From an uncultured Acidimicrobiales bacterium (lineage in GTDB: Bacteria > Actinomycetota > Acidimicrobiia > Acidimicrobiales > SHLQ01), in assembly GCA_937922235.1 (NCBI GenBank), contig CAKZVC010000060.1:1-50473 (forward strand): 50,473 bases of DNA, in the 5' to 3' direction. Positions 16,101 through 24,826 of this stretch are shown here, piece after piece. Below the pieces are notes generated by a model. It had not been told where the DNA came from and did not search any database. It saw nothing but the letters and a program-made list of their open reading frames with translations. Within the stretch, counting starts at the first letter, position 1, and each line of letters begins with the position of its first letter. The translations under genes were made by a program, and so were the position numbers.

Positions 16101-19100
16101 TCGCTATCACGCTCGACAACGGCTACATCGCCGAGGTCGCTAAGGCCAACGTTCGTCGAGCCACCCAAGCGCTTGGTGTCGACCACGAGTTCGTCACCGT
16201 CGACGGCATGGACGAGATCTTCCGAGACAGCCTCGAACGCTTCTCGAACGTCTGCCAAGGCTGCTACAAGGCGATCTACACCATCGCCCTCGCCAAGGCC
16301 GAGGAGCTCGGCATTGGTTCGATTGTCACCGGGCTGAGCCGTGGTCAGTTCTTCGAGACTCGCCTCGTTCCTGGGATGTTCGAGAGCGACCGATTCGACC
16401 CGGACGCCATCGACGAGATGGTCAAGGAAGCCCGCCACGTCTATCACGCCACTCCCGACGCCGTGTCCGAACACATGGACGTCGAGTTCCTGAACGACGA
16501 GACGATCTTCGATCGGATCACCTTCATCGACTTCTACCGCTACATGGACGTCGAACTCGCCGAGATGTATCGCGACCTCGAGGGCAGCGGCACCTGGCAG
16601 CGCCCACCAGACTCTGGGCGTTCGACCAACTGTCTCATCAATGCGGCCGGGATCTTCACCCACAAGCTCGAACAAGGCCACCACAACTATGCAGCCCCGT
16701 ACAGCTGGGACGTTCGCCTCGGTCACAAGACCCGCGACGAAGCTCTGTATGAACTCGACGACCCAATGGACGCCGAAGAGATGGCGGCGATTACCAAGAT
16801 GCTCGCCGAGGTTGGCTACGAGCCACGCAAGCCCGAGGTTCTGACCCTGTGGGTCGAAGCCGACGATGACGTAGACCTCGAAGCCCTCCAAGCCGAACTG
16901 GTTGACGGACTTCCAGCGCATGCCGTTCCGCAATCGATCGAGATCGTCAATCGAATTCCCTTGACCACGAACGGCAAGGTCGACATGGCGGCGCTGCCGG
17001 CTCCGGCCACGCGCCGCTCCGGGGCATCGGCTGACGGTCGTGCAGCGACCAGCGATACCGAGCTCGCTATCGCCTCGATCTGGAGCAGTGTTCTTGGTGT
17101 TGCCGAGGTTGCCGCCACTGCCGACTTCTTCGCGATTGGTGGCACGTCGTTGCACGCGCTTGAGATGATCGTTCGAGTGAGCGATCACTTCGACGTGATG
17201 GTCCCTGAATCGATGGCGTTCACCAAGCGCACTGTCGAAGAGCTTGCCCAAGTCATCGACGCTGACTCGTCGGACGCGGCTGTTGGTTCGGTGCGTGCCG
17301 GCCTTGAGATCCCCAAGCTTCCCGAAGGCGAAGCACTTCCGCTGTCCGCCGGCGAAGAGTCGATGCTCTATGAGTGGCGCCGCGACCCGTCTGACATGCG
17401 CTACAACGTGGCCCGGCTTTACCGCGTGCCGGCCGACTTTGATTTCGATCGATTCAATGACGCAGTGAGGCTGGTCGTTGCTCACCAGCAAGCGCTTCAT
17501 ACCTCGTACGGCCCACGTCGTGAGAAGCTTGAGATCAACTCGGCGTTGTGGATTAGCAGCGCCGCCTCTGAGGTTGCATCGCTGAAGCGCCTGGCCGAGC
17601 ACATCAACGCCACCCAATTCGATTTGGTGAACGGTCGTCTTCTCAGCGTGCACCACCTGTCTTCGGGCCACGCTGATGATCGGGACCAGCATGCGGTCCT
17701 GCTGCGGGCCCATCACATCGTGAGCGACGCCGGTTCGCTCGATGTGCTGTGGGAACAGATCGACCGCGCGTACCAGGGCCTCGATCTTCCCGAGCTCGGG
17801 GCGACGTATGCCGAGCATGCTGCTTGGCAGCGCGATCGCATTGCCGATCCTGCCGAGGTGTGGACTCCTGACGTCGACGTTGCCGAGCTGATGGTCCGAG
17901 GTGCCGGAATCGAGCCGGACGGCTACGTGCACCTCGAATCGCAGATCACCATGACCGAGCTGCGCAAGGCTCCGGCGACGACGCCGTTTGCAACTGCGCT
18001 CACCGCACTCGCTGCGGCCATGCGTCCCGTGCACGATGGAGATCTTCTCGAGCTCGCGATTACGTCGTCGGTTCGTGATCATCCAGCGATCGCCGATGTT
18101 GTGGGTTACTTCCTCAACCCGCTGCCACTGCTTGTTCCCGTCGAGTACGGCTCAACACTTCAGAACCTCGCCGACACAGTAAGCAGCGTGCTCGCTACTG
18201 GCCTTGAGTACCGGGCCGTTCCCTTCGCAGACATTGTTCGTTCGGCTAGAGAACGTGGCATCCAAGGTCCAACTGGCCGAGTCATGCTGGCGGTTGAAGA
18301 CCTCGCTGCCGCCGAGCTCGACGGCGTCCCGGTTGAGCATTCGATTCTTGCTTCGGGAACTGCCGTGAACGACCTGACGTTCTTTGTGCAGATCCGCGGC
18401 GAATCGATCGAGCTGGGTTGTGAGTATCGCGGCTCGACCATCGGCCGGGAGGCCGCAGAGCGTCTGCTCGGTCGGTTTGAAGACGCTCTTGCCCAATTGA
18501 TCTCGAACGCCAGCGTGTCGGTCGAGTCGACAGTCGAGCGTCCTGAGCCCCTCGCTGGCCCAGCGATTGCAGACCTCGGCGAGCTCGTCCCGCAGCGCAT
18601 CAGCGTGCGGACGCAGCAGACGCCAAACGCCGTCGCTGTGCGTAGCGGCGGCCGTTCTCTGACCTACGCCGAGCTCGATGCCGAAGCTCGTGACATAGCT
18701 GCCCGCCTCCGCGCTGTGGGTGTGTCGGCGGGCGACCGGGTCGCGGTCGTGTTGCCCCGCTCGGTCGACCTCGTCACGTCGATCCAGGCAGTGTGGATGA
18801 TCGGTGCAAGCTACGTGCCGGTCGACTACTCACAGCCTGCCGCTCGTGTCACCGAACTCATCTCGGCCGCCGAAGTGGTAGCTGCAATTTCGTCGGGAGC
18901 TGGCCACGCTGGTCTCACGGAGGTCACGACAATCCACGTCGATCGGGCCGACAATGCGGTGTTGCCGATCTCGCGGGTTGCCGAGACAACGCCCGAATCT
19001 GAGGCGTACGTCATCTTCACATCGGGCTCATCCGGGCGCCCTAAGGGTGTTCCCATCCGCCACGACAACCTTCGCACCTCGCTGGCAGCTCGACAGCAGT

Positions 19101-21184
19101 GGTACGGCGAAACGGTCGAGTCGTACTTGCTCATCTCGAGCGCGAGCTTCGATTCGTCGGTTGCCGGTCTCTTCTGGACCCTGGCTGATGGCGGGCAACT
19201 CGTGATTCCAACCGAAGACGAAGTCCACGACGTTGATGCCTTGCTCGCGCTCATTACTGCTCACGGCGTCACACATACGCTGATGGTTCCATCGCTCTAT
19301 GCAGCGGTGCTGCAACGTTCGTCGGGTGAGCTCAGCGGCGTTCGTACGGTCATTGTTGCTGGTGAAGCGTGCCCGCCGTCGCTTGTGGCTTCGCACGTTG
19401 ACGTTGCTGGCTCGATCGAACTCATCAATGAGTACGGGCCGACCGAGGCAACCGTCTGGGCCACTGCTCATCGCTGCGGCCCTGCCGACGGCGGCTCAAC
19501 CGTCGTGCCGATCGGGGCCCCGATCCCGGCAATGACGGCGTCGGTCGTCGACGCCCACGGTGCCGCTCTTCCGCTCGACACCGCAGGCGAGCTGTGGCTG
19601 AACGGCGCTGCTGTCGCTCTCGGATACCTCAACGACGTGGAAGCGGACCGTTTCATCATTTCCGATGACTCGTCGTCCCGTACCTACCGCACCGGCGATC
19701 TTGTCGTTCGGCGAGCTGATGACACGATCGACTTCCTTGGACGCATCGACTCGCAACTTTCGGTGGGTGGCGTTCGTATCGAACCCGCAGAAATCGAGCA
19801 GTCCCTTGCGAGCCTTCCCGGTGTTCAGGCATCACTCGTTGGTGTCGTCGATAGCCAACTCGTCGCCTGGGTCGAGCTCGCTGATGGTTCCGACGGGTCT
19901 TCGGAGATGCTCCGCACCGCAGCCGCAGAAATCTTGCCGGCCACGCATGTACCTCAGCGAGTAATGAACGTTCCAACGCTCCCTCGGAATGCGAACGGAA
20001 AGGTTGACCGGAAGCGCATTGACGAGCTGCCGGCCCGGGTATCGCTCTCAACAGAGATGCCAGAACGCTCACCTGAAGGCTCCACCGACCCGGTTGTTGC
20101 GCGGGTTGTTGAGATCTACTCGGCTGCGTTCGATGACGCCCCGATCGATGCGACGACGGACTTTTTCGATGCTGGCGGCGATTCGCTTCGTGCGGTGGCC
20201 CTCGTGTCGTTGCTCGAGGCTGAGTTCGGTCGCCGGGTAGCGATTGGCGAGTTGATCGATGCGCCAACGCCGATCGAATTGGCGGCACGTCTTCGACCGT
20301 CTCGTGCGGACAACGATTCACGCGATGATGAAGTTGGCGATGTTGGTACGCGTGAGGCCTCGTCGAACTTCAATCCGAGCGAGCATCATTCAGACCTTGT
20401 CGAGATGTTGCGTTCATCGGGTTCGGAAACTCCGCTTGTCGTGCTGCCTCCAGGCGGCGGCAACTTGCTTCGCTACGCCCCACTTGTTCGGGCGCTCGAC
20501 GCCGATGTCCCTGTTGTTGGAATTCGTCTTCCCGGCGCCGACGCCCGCAGCGAGATCGTCGACTCGATAGCTGACCAGGCTGCAGTGATGCTTGACGCGC
20601 TCGATACCGCCATGCCTCATGGGCCGTATCGACTGCTTGGTTGGTCGACAGGCGGCCTGCTGGTGTGGGAGATGGCTCGGCTCCTCAAGGCCCGCGGCGA
20701 TGACGTCGAGAAGGTCATCTTGGTCGACACGGTCATGGCAGGCCTCAAGGTCGACGACACCGGAACCATCACCGACAAGTATCGCGATCTGCTCCGCAAC
20801 GACGGTGTGGTGGCGGTTGCCTCCGAAGGTGCGTCTCGTCTCCGTGAGCGAGCATCCTTTGCTGTTGCCCGCCGCCGCTACCGCAACGCTCGCGAGGCCG
20901 GCGCTGCTCCGTCGCTTGAGGACGCTGAACGTCAGCTCGGCCCAGTTATCCGTCGCGCTGCGCTGGGGTACACCCCGCAACCACTCGATGTCCCTGTCGT
21001 CTACGTAGGGGCCAGCGAGTCAGATAACTCGGTCACCCACGACCCCTGGTCAGAACTACAGGGCGACTTGCCGTTCACCGCTGTCGAGATCGAGGGCGTG
21101 CATTTCCAGCCGGAGGCCCGCTGCATCATCGGTGTAAACCGTGCTGCCGAATTCGTTGCGTCCGTCTTTCCGGATCAGGAGTAA
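13157..21184 (+). CDS. Dimodular nonribosomal peptide synthetase with a PP-loop-interrupted adenylation domain (C-A[PP]-PCP-C-A-PCP-TE)
   Basis: Domains with approximate residues are: C1 15-430 (HHIVIDA, His143/His144/Asp148), A1 440-1280 (TSGSTGLPKG ~584; NEYGPTEAVV ~745; YRTGDL ~832; A8 VGGIRLEPGEIE ~860; A9 GLPAHAVPQ; A10 NGKVD, Lys1274), PCP1 (GGTSLHA, Ser1331), C2 1390-1790 (HHIVSDA, His1519/His1520/Asp1524), A2 1810-2285 (TSGSSGRPKG ~1953; YRTGDL ~2177; NGKVD), PCP2 (GGDSLRA, Ser2343) and TE 2420-2670 (GWSTGG, Ser2497; VHFQPE near 2648). A separate PP-loop ATPase domain splits A1 between A8 and A9. The eye-read pocket of A1 is D-L-T-K-I-G-E-V-G-K, one change from the asparagine code D-L-T-K-L-G-E-V-G-K. 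A2 reads D-S-A-L-I-A-E-V-W-K, which I do not assign. Both C domains end the HHxxxDG motif in Ala. With two C domains and no starter A, C1 should accept a starter from the upstream carrier protein, giving a three-unit product released by the TE. The GTG at 13157 overlaps the carrier gene; an ATG at 13169 is an alternative start. Confidence 0.95.
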   Translation: MPDPMSDTVSNAVHLQPRRSLTPAQELIWTSQRLQPDSPHQNMALITRFGAPIDPARFMGAVDDVVAMSDALRTTIREIDGIPHPAIASAPPAPCKLVRLDPSDLDQWMHDRLSVTFDLSKAAYDSVLLDLGDDSWAWWANVHHIVIDAGSSANFFNAVASRYHGDDVELPLYSDVWAELADGQNAARQQKATDAWALISDPVPTDFYRPDSGPVTDADRVSIDMSGGRQQALDELLADRFQLLSPDLSITVAMATTLAAYTARLGNEAVTIGVPIHHRSTKNAKAVIGPLVELFPLRIEVESDDTFATLQKRVSRSMFELLTSALPGTSPRQSFDLVLNVHAATFGDFGSVPASTRWIHPGHIDPHHRLRMQVLDYDGSGTLELGLDINHRIADADHRRRASSHLAAVLDAMLADPDRRVHSVPLVGSDEHLLLSSFTTPSPGTPIDGVAPDIISQRLKANANVRTLQQVGDAGLTELLASDLDAWIDEVATQLRRSGFGRGDLIGIEMPISLDAVVAIHGVQRAGAAFVPIDPAYPAARREHIRNDSDAALVLTSLSQLEELPVVDPEPVAAQILPDDLAYVIYTSGSTGLPKGVPITHQGLSEYLGFAHAAYVDQAATSRQQAGATTSASADVERKSRQQLCVPLFTSLSFDLTITTLYLPLLCGGLMTVHPEGGLPALRQIVDQRQATMLKATPSHLELLARMIDSSHPLRRLIVGGEAFMTDLADRLHDILGPELVQFNEYGPTEAVVGCMEHRYIAALDAGPEVPIGHPAPGVGLHILDRFGYPVPLGVAGELYISRPGLTSGYLGRDDLNAAKFVIQTGTDTTLYRTGDLVRMLDADRMVYLGRIDEQIKVGGIRLEPGEIEHIAQTVPGVSRAVAGLWSPDPNQRVEHCVECGLGSDVPEVTIDADGICSSCHHYRLVAPQAEAWFKNEDDLRDALADARERSTGDYDVVHLISGGKDSTYALYKLVELGARVFAITLDNGYIAEVAKANVRRATQALGVDHEFVTVDGMDEIFRDSLERFSNVCQGCYKAIYTIALAKAEELGIGSIVTGLSRGQFFETRLVPGMFESDRFDPDAIDEMVKEARHVYHATPDAVSEHMDVEFLNDETIFDRITFIDFYRYMDVELAEMYRDLEGSGTWQRPPDSGRSTNCLINAAGIFTHKLEQGHHNYAAPYSWDVRLGHKTRDEALYELDDPMDAEEMAAITKMLAEVGYEPRKPEVLTLWVEADDDVDLEALQAELVDGLPAHAVPQSIEIVNRIPLTTNGKVDMAALPAPATRRSGASADGRAATSDTELAIASIWSSVLGVAEVAATADFFAIGGTSLHALEMIVRVSDHFDVMVPESMAFTKRTVEELAQVIDADSSDAAVGSVRAGLEIPKLPEGEALPLSAGEESMLYEWRRDPSDMRYNVARLYRVPADFDFDRFNDAVRLVVAHQQALHTSYGPRREKLEINSALWISSAASEVASLKRLAEHINATQFDLVNGRLLSVHHLSSGHADDRDQHAVLLRAHHIVSDAGSLDVLWEQIDRAYQGLDLPELGATYAEHAAWQRDRIADPAEVWTPDVDVAELMVRGAGIEPDGYVHLESQITMTELRKAPATTPFATALTALAAAMRPVHDGDLLELAITSSVRDHPAIADVVGYFLNPLPLLVPVEYGSTLQNLADTVSSVLATGLEYRAVPFADIVRSARERGIQGPTGRVMLAVEDLAAAELDGVPVEHSILASGTAVNDLTFFVQIRGESIELGCEYRGSTIGREAAERLLGRFEDALAQLISNASVSVESTVERPEPLAGPAIADLGELVPQRISVRTQQTPNAVAVRSGGRSLTYAELDAEARDIAARLRAVGVSAGDRVAVVLPRSVDLVTSIQAVWMIGASYVPVDYSQPAARVTELISAAEVVAAISSGAGHAGLTEVTTIHVDRADNAVLPISRVAETTPESEAYVIFTSGSSGRPKGVPIRHDNLRTSLAARQQWYGETVESYLLISSASFDSSVAGLFWTLADGGQLVIPTEDEVHDVDALLALITAHGVTHTLMVPSLYAAVLQRSSGELSGVRTVIVAGEACPPSLVASHVDVAGSIELINEYGPTEATVWATAHRCGPADGGSTVVPIGAPIPAMTASVVDAHGAALPLDTAGELWLNGAAVALGYLNDVEADRFIISDDSSSRTYRTGDLVVRRADDTIDFLGRIDSQLSVGGVRIEPAEIEQSLASLPGVQASLVGVVDSQLVAWVELADGSDGSSEMLRTAAAEILPATHVPQRVMNVPTLPRNANGKVDRKRIDELPARVSLSTEMPERSPEGSTDPVVARVVEIYSAAFDDAPIDATTDFFDAGGDSLRAVALVSLLEAEFGRRVAIGELIDAPTPIELAARLRPSRADNDSRDDEVGDVGTREASSNFNPSEHHSDLVEMLRSSGSETPLVVLPPGGGNLLRYAPLVRALDADVPVVGIRLPGADARSEIVDSIADQAAVMLDALDTAMPHGPYRLLGWSTGGLLVWEMARLLKARGDDVEKVILVDTVMAGLKVDDTGTITDKYRDLLRNDGVVAVASEGASRLRERASFAVARRRYRNAREAGAAPSLEDAERQLGPVIRRAALGYTPQPLDVPVVYVGASESDNSVTHDPWSELQGDLPFTAVEIEGVHFQPEARCIIGVNRAAEFVASVFPDQE
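15830..16834 (+). other. PP-loop ATPase (N-acetyl-sugar amidotransferase/ExsB-like) domain inserted in the first A domain
   Basis: Residues ~892-1226 of the NRPS interrupt the A_sub subdomain: AVAGLWSPDPN precedes and LTLWVEADDDVDLEAL resumes the normal sequence. The insert has a paired-Cys N-terminus (Cys897/Cys900 CVEC; Cys917/Cys920 GICSSC) matching the zinc-ribbon-like start of WbpG-type amidotransferases. The PP-loop is SGGKDSTYAL (Ser962-Ser967), and there is a second CxxC (NVCQGC, Cys1033/Cys1036). The region LSRGQFFETRL, FIDFYRYMDVE and YSWDVRLGHKTRDEAL is typical of that family. These enzymes adenylate a carbonyl oxygen and replace it with nitrogen (amidine) or, in relatives, sulfur. 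I infer tailoring of the substrate held by this module. No glutaminase (HisH-like) partner is in the window. Confidence 0.85.
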
Positions 21185-21187
21185 CAG

Positions 21188-22798
21188 TTAGACGGCCACG
21201 CCGCCGTATGCGATGCCGGTGAGGTGGTGCATCTCCCGGTCGAAGGTCGTGAGGTCATCGACGGTGAAGCTGCTGAGCGATTCGTGTCCGCATGCCCGGG
21301 CGAGCACCTTCATCAGGTCGGTCGTTGCGGTAAAGAACCGTTCGAGCCGGTCGGCAGCCTCGTCGATGGGAAGCCGTGACCGTAGCTCCGGCTTCTGCGT
21401 GGCGATGCCAACCGGGCAGTTGTTTGAGTTGCAGGCGCGCATGCCAATGCAGCCAATCGCCTGCATTGCGGCATTCGATACAGCCACGGCGTCGGCGCCG
21501 AGGGCGAGCGCCTTGGCGAAGTCCCACGGCGTGCGAAGCCCGCCAGTAATCACGAGGGTGATGTCGCCGCGGTCGGACGCATCGAGATGGCGACGAGCGC
21601 GGGCGAGCGCCGGGATTGTCGGGACCGAGATGTTGTCGCGGAAGATGACCGGGGCGGCACCGGTTCCGCCGCCTCGTCCATCGAGAATGATGTAGTCGAC
21701 GCCGATACCGATTGCGGCGTCGATGTCTTTCTCGATGTGCTGCGCGCTGAGCTTGGCACCGATGGGAATTCCGCCGCTCACCTCGCGCACTTCTGCCGCC
21801 AGGTCTCGGTAGGCCGCTTCGTTCGTGAGGTCGGGAAACGTTGCCGGGCTGATTGCCGACTGGCCTGGTTCAAGTCCGCGGACCTCGGCGATCTTGCCCT
21901 TCACCTTGATCCCGGGAAGGTGGCCACCGGTTCCGGTCTTTGCGCCTTGGCCGAACTTGAAGTGGAAGGCTTGGACATTCTTGACCTTGTCGATGTCCCA
22001 ACCAAAGCGCCCGGATGCAAGCTCGTAGAAGTACCGGTCGTTTGCTTCCTGCTCCTCGGGCAACATTCCACCCTCGCCGCTGCAGATGCCAGTGCCGGCT
22101 TGGTTTGCTCCCTTGGCGAGCGCAACCTTGGCTTCCTCAGAGAGTGACCCGAAGCTCATGTCCGACACGAAGAGCGGTATGTCGAGCTCGAGCGGGCGGG
22201 CCGCGTTCGGGCCGATGGTCGTTGCCGCAGAGACTGCGTCGTCGTCGAGTAGCGGGCGGGTCGCCAGCTGGGCAGTGACAAACTGGATGTCGTCCCACGC
22301 CGGCAGTTGATCGTGGGGAACACCCATCGATGTCGTTGGTCCGTGATGGCCAAGTTTCGAGAGGCCGTCGTTGGCGAGCTGTCGAATCAGCCCTACATGC
22401 GGTTCGTCAGGGGTGCCATGGATGTCCTGAAACTCGCCCTGGTAGGCATCGTGGTTGTACGGCTGAGGGTTTGCCCGTTCCCACGCAGCGATCTCGTCGG
22501 CGTCGACCATGAGCTTGTCGTCATCGATCCAACTGGAGAAGTGATGGAGCACTTCGGCGTTGTTGTAGGCGCTCACGCCGTTGTGGATGGCGTAGTCCCA
22601 GCCGTGCACGCCGCAGATCAGGTTGTCACCGTCGACGTGTCCGTCCGCCATCTTGACGCCACGGTGAAGACAGCGGCCATAGAGGACGGAGTGATTGTCC
22701 TCATAGCGGATGATGACGAGGTCGACGTTGCCGACCCGAGCGCCAACGGGTTCGCGGTTCGGCAGGTCGCTCCAGGTGGCGAGTTCGGTGGCGTCCAT
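21188..22798 (-). CDS. FMN glutamate-synthase-like oxidoreductase with N-terminal Rieske domain
   Basis: Residues 1-~105 form a Rieske [2Fe-2S] domain (Cys43-x-His45 in GRCLHRG; Cys62-x2-His65 in ICGVHGWDY). Residues ~150-536 are the FMN-binding and [3Fe-4S] domain of glutamate synthase-like proteins: SDMSFGSLSEEAKVAL, GEGGM, KFGQGAKTGTGGHLPG, IGAKLSAQHIEKDI, DGRGGGTGAAP, and CIGMRACNSNNCPVGIATQ (cluster cysteines). The glutaminase domain of true GltB is absent, so it cannot by itself make glutamate from glutamine; stand-alone versions have uncertain substrates. Its stop faces the NRPS stop with three bases between. It heads the distal end of a minus-strand set with another Rieske fusion directly upstream (58 bases), suggesting an operon. 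Confidence 0.9.
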   Translation of the reverse strand: MDATELATWSDLPNREPVGARVGNVDLVIIRYEDNHSVLYGRCLHRGVKMADGHVDGDNLICGVHGWDYAIHNGVSAYNNAEVLHHFSSWIDDDKLMVDADEIAAWERANPQPYNHDAYQGEFQDIHGTPDEPHVGLIRQLANDGLSKLGHHGPTTSMGVPHDQLPAWDDIQFVTAQLATRPLLDDDAVSAATTIGPNAARPLELDIPLFVSDMSFGSLSEEAKVALAKGANQAGTGICSGEGGMLPEEQEANDRYFYELASGRFGWDIDKVKNVQAFHFKFGQGAKTGTGGHLPGIKVKGKIAEVRGLEPGQSAISPATFPDLTNEAAYRDLAAEVREVSGGIPIGAKLSAQHIEKDIDAAIGIGVDYIILDGRGGGTGAAPVIFRDNISVPTIPALARARRHLDASDRGDITLVITGGLRTPWDFAKALALGADAVAVSNAAMQAIGCIGMRACNSNNCPVGIATQKPELRSRLPIDEAADRLERFFTATTDLMKVLARACGHESLSSFTVDDLTTFDREMHHLTGIAYGGVAV

Positions 22799-22856
22799 TC
22801 GTGATCCTTTGCTAGGTCGGTTAGAGGTCGTGCGGGAGGCGGAAGTGGTGGTTGAC

Positions 22857-24824
22857 CTAGAGGAGGTCGACGTCGCTCATGACTTCGACCAAGGCCGGGC
22901 CAGTGTGTGCAAGTGCGGTAGCGAGCGCGTTTTCGAGTTGATCGGCGCTCTCGACCCGTAAGCCAAGGGCACCACAGTTCGTAGCAAAGTCAGCAAAGTT
23001 TGGGTTGTGCAGGCTGGTCTGCCAGACATCGAAGTGTCCGGCGCGCTGCTCCTTAGAAATCTTCCCAAGCTCGGCGTTGTTGATGAGCACGTGGGTGATG
23101 TTCATGTCGTACTTCACCGCTGTTGTTAGCTCCATGGCGTACTGGCCGAAGCCGCCGTCGCCCGAGACCGATACGACCTGGCGGGAATCGCCAACCGCAG
23201 CCCATGCTCCGAGCGCAGCGGGCAACGCAAAGCCGATGCTGCCGAGGTAGCCGCTCATCAGCACGTCTTGGTTGACGCACTCGAAGTATCGGCCGAGTGA
23301 GTAGGCGTTGTTGCCGACGTCGGCGCAGATGACAGCATCGTCTTCGACCAGCGTCGACAATGCCTCAAACAACATCGCAGCGTTCAGACCATGGCCGAGG
23401 TCGTCGTGTGTTCGGCTGGCCTTTTCGGCACGCCACAGTGCCCAGCGTTCGCCAACTTCGTCACGGCGATCAAGGCCCTGGATATCGACACCGTCGAGTT
23501 CGGTGAGCAGTGCCCTGCAGGTTGCAGAGATCTCGCCGAGCATCGGCAACTCGACCGGGTGGAATCGTCCGAGTGCGAGTGGGTCGAAGTCGACCTGGAT
23601 GATCGGCTTGTAGTCGCTCACGCCGGTGTGGTTCGAGAACGAGACACCGAACGTGATGATGAGGTCGCTCTCGTTCATAAACCACGACGCAATCGGTGTG
23701 CCGGATCGACCCAACACGCCACATCCCAGTGGGTGAGTGTCGGAGATCAGCCCCTTGCCCTTAAAGGTGGTTGCGACAGGAGCGCCGAGGCGCTCTGCGA
23801 GGGCTGTCACCGAGTCCATGTGTGGACGGGCACCGTTGCCGACGATGATGAGCGGTTGCTCAGCAGCAGATATTCGTGTGACCGCATCGGCGAGGACGTC
23901 GGATGCTGGCGGTGATGCCACGAGGCCAACCCGGCCAACCGGTCCGCCGGCTTCGGTATCGGAGGGAAGTACCTGCACCTCGTCGGGGAGGATGAGGTGG
24001 CCAACGTTGCGTTCGAGGAGGGCGTGCTTGCACGCAAGGGTCATGAGTTCGGCCGGGTTTGATCCGGCGATGACAGTGGCCGAATAGGTCGACACGTCGC
24101 TGAACGCCGAGGCGAGGTCGAGGTCTTGGAAGGCTCCCCGGGCGACGTCCTTTGACGGGACCTGCCCCGAGATTGCAAGCACCGGAGCCCGATCGACTTT
24201 GGCGTCGTAGAGGCCGGTCAACATGTTGGTCGAGCCAGGTCCGGCAATGCCGAGGCATGCCGAGAGCTCGTTGGTCAACTTGCCGTAGGCCCCGGCGGCG
24301 AACGCTGCAGCTCCCTCGTGCCGGATGCCAAAGAAGCGAAGGTCGTTACGTTCTTCGGCATGGCGTAAGGCGTCGGCGAAGCCCAGGTTTGAGTGCCCGA
24401 CCATTCCAAAGACGGCGCGAACTCCCCAGTTCGTCATCGTCTCGACAAGCACATCCGACGTGGTCCGGGGGCGGGCGATTTCGACAGGTACTTCGACGTA
24501 CACGCCGTCGGCGCGAGCCTCAGTTGAGAAGCATGCTGGGGCGTCGGAGAATCCGCTCGGCGGTTGTCCGGTGAGTGGGTGGTAGTCGTAGCCATGCCAC
24601 GGGCAGCGCAGCCAGCCGTTCTCGATCGATCCTTCGCCGAGCGGTCCGCCCTGGTGTGGGCACGCGTTGGACACGGCGCCGTACTCGCCCTCGTAATGGC
24701 TCAGACACAACGAGGTATGTCCGACGGTGACCGTCTTGACTCGTCCTTCGGGGAGCTCGTCGAGGTCGGCGACTCGGTGCCACTCGGTCTCTTGTGGATC
24801 TGGTGTTTCGGTCCCGCCATTCAT
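22857..24824 (-). CDS. Thiamine-diphosphate enzyme (acetolactate synthase/pyruvate oxidase-like) with N-terminal Rieske domain
   Basis: The 655 residues start at the ATG 24824; the open frame extends upstream, but that part overlaps the next gene. A Rieske domain occupies ~12-115 (Cys55-x-His57 CPHQGG; Cys74-x2-His77 CPWHGYDY). Residues ~120-655 follow the ThDP superfamily order. The N-terminal Pyr domain holds the conserved Glu170 (GIRHEGAAAFAAGAYG), and a middle domain follows. The C-terminal PP domain has GDGGFGQYAMEL and ends in NN about 28 residues later (ITHVLINN), the Mg/ThDP motif. Relatives decarboxylate 2-oxo acids and transfer the product to an acyl acceptor, O2 or quinone. The Rieske domain could deliver or accept electrons, suggesting an oxidative decarboxylation. 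It is one base from the upstream gene at 24827 and likely co-transcribed. Confidence 0.88.
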   Translation of the reverse strand: MNGGTETPDPQETEWHRVADLDELPEGRVKTVTVGHTSLCLSHYEGEYGAVSNACPHQGGPLGEGSIENGWLRCPWHGYDYHPLTGQPPSGFSDAPACFSTEARADGVYVEVPVEIARPRTTSDVLVETMTNWGVRAVFGMVGHSNLGFADALRHAEERNDLRFFGIRHEGAAAFAAGAYGKLTNELSACLGIAGPGSTNMLTGLYDAKVDRAPVLAISGQVPSKDVARGAFQDLDLASAFSDVSTYSATVIAGSNPAELMTLACKHALLERNVGHLILPDEVQVLPSDTEAGGPVGRVGLVASPPASDVLADAVTRISAAEQPLIIVGNGARPHMDSVTALAERLGAPVATTFKGKGLISDTHPLGCGVLGRSGTPIASWFMNESDLIITFGVSFSNHTGVSDYKPIIQVDFDPLALGRFHPVELPMLGEISATCRALLTELDGVDIQGLDRRDEVGERWALWRAEKASRTHDDLGHGLNAAMLFEALSTLVEDDAVICADVGNNAYSLGRYFECVNQDVLMSGYLGSIGFALPAALGAWAAVGDSRQVVSVSGDGGFGQYAMELTTAVKYDMNITHVLINNAELGKISKEQRAGHFDVWQTSLHNPNFADFATNCGALGLRVESADQLENALATALAHTGPALVEVMSDVDLL

Positions 24825-24826
24825 CG

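Noticed and set aside
15815..18082. A 755-codon open frame on the minus strand inside the NRPS
   Set aside because: It is antisense to strongly conserved PP-loop, A, PCP and C motifs; its translation shows no domain and reflects GC-rich codon bias.
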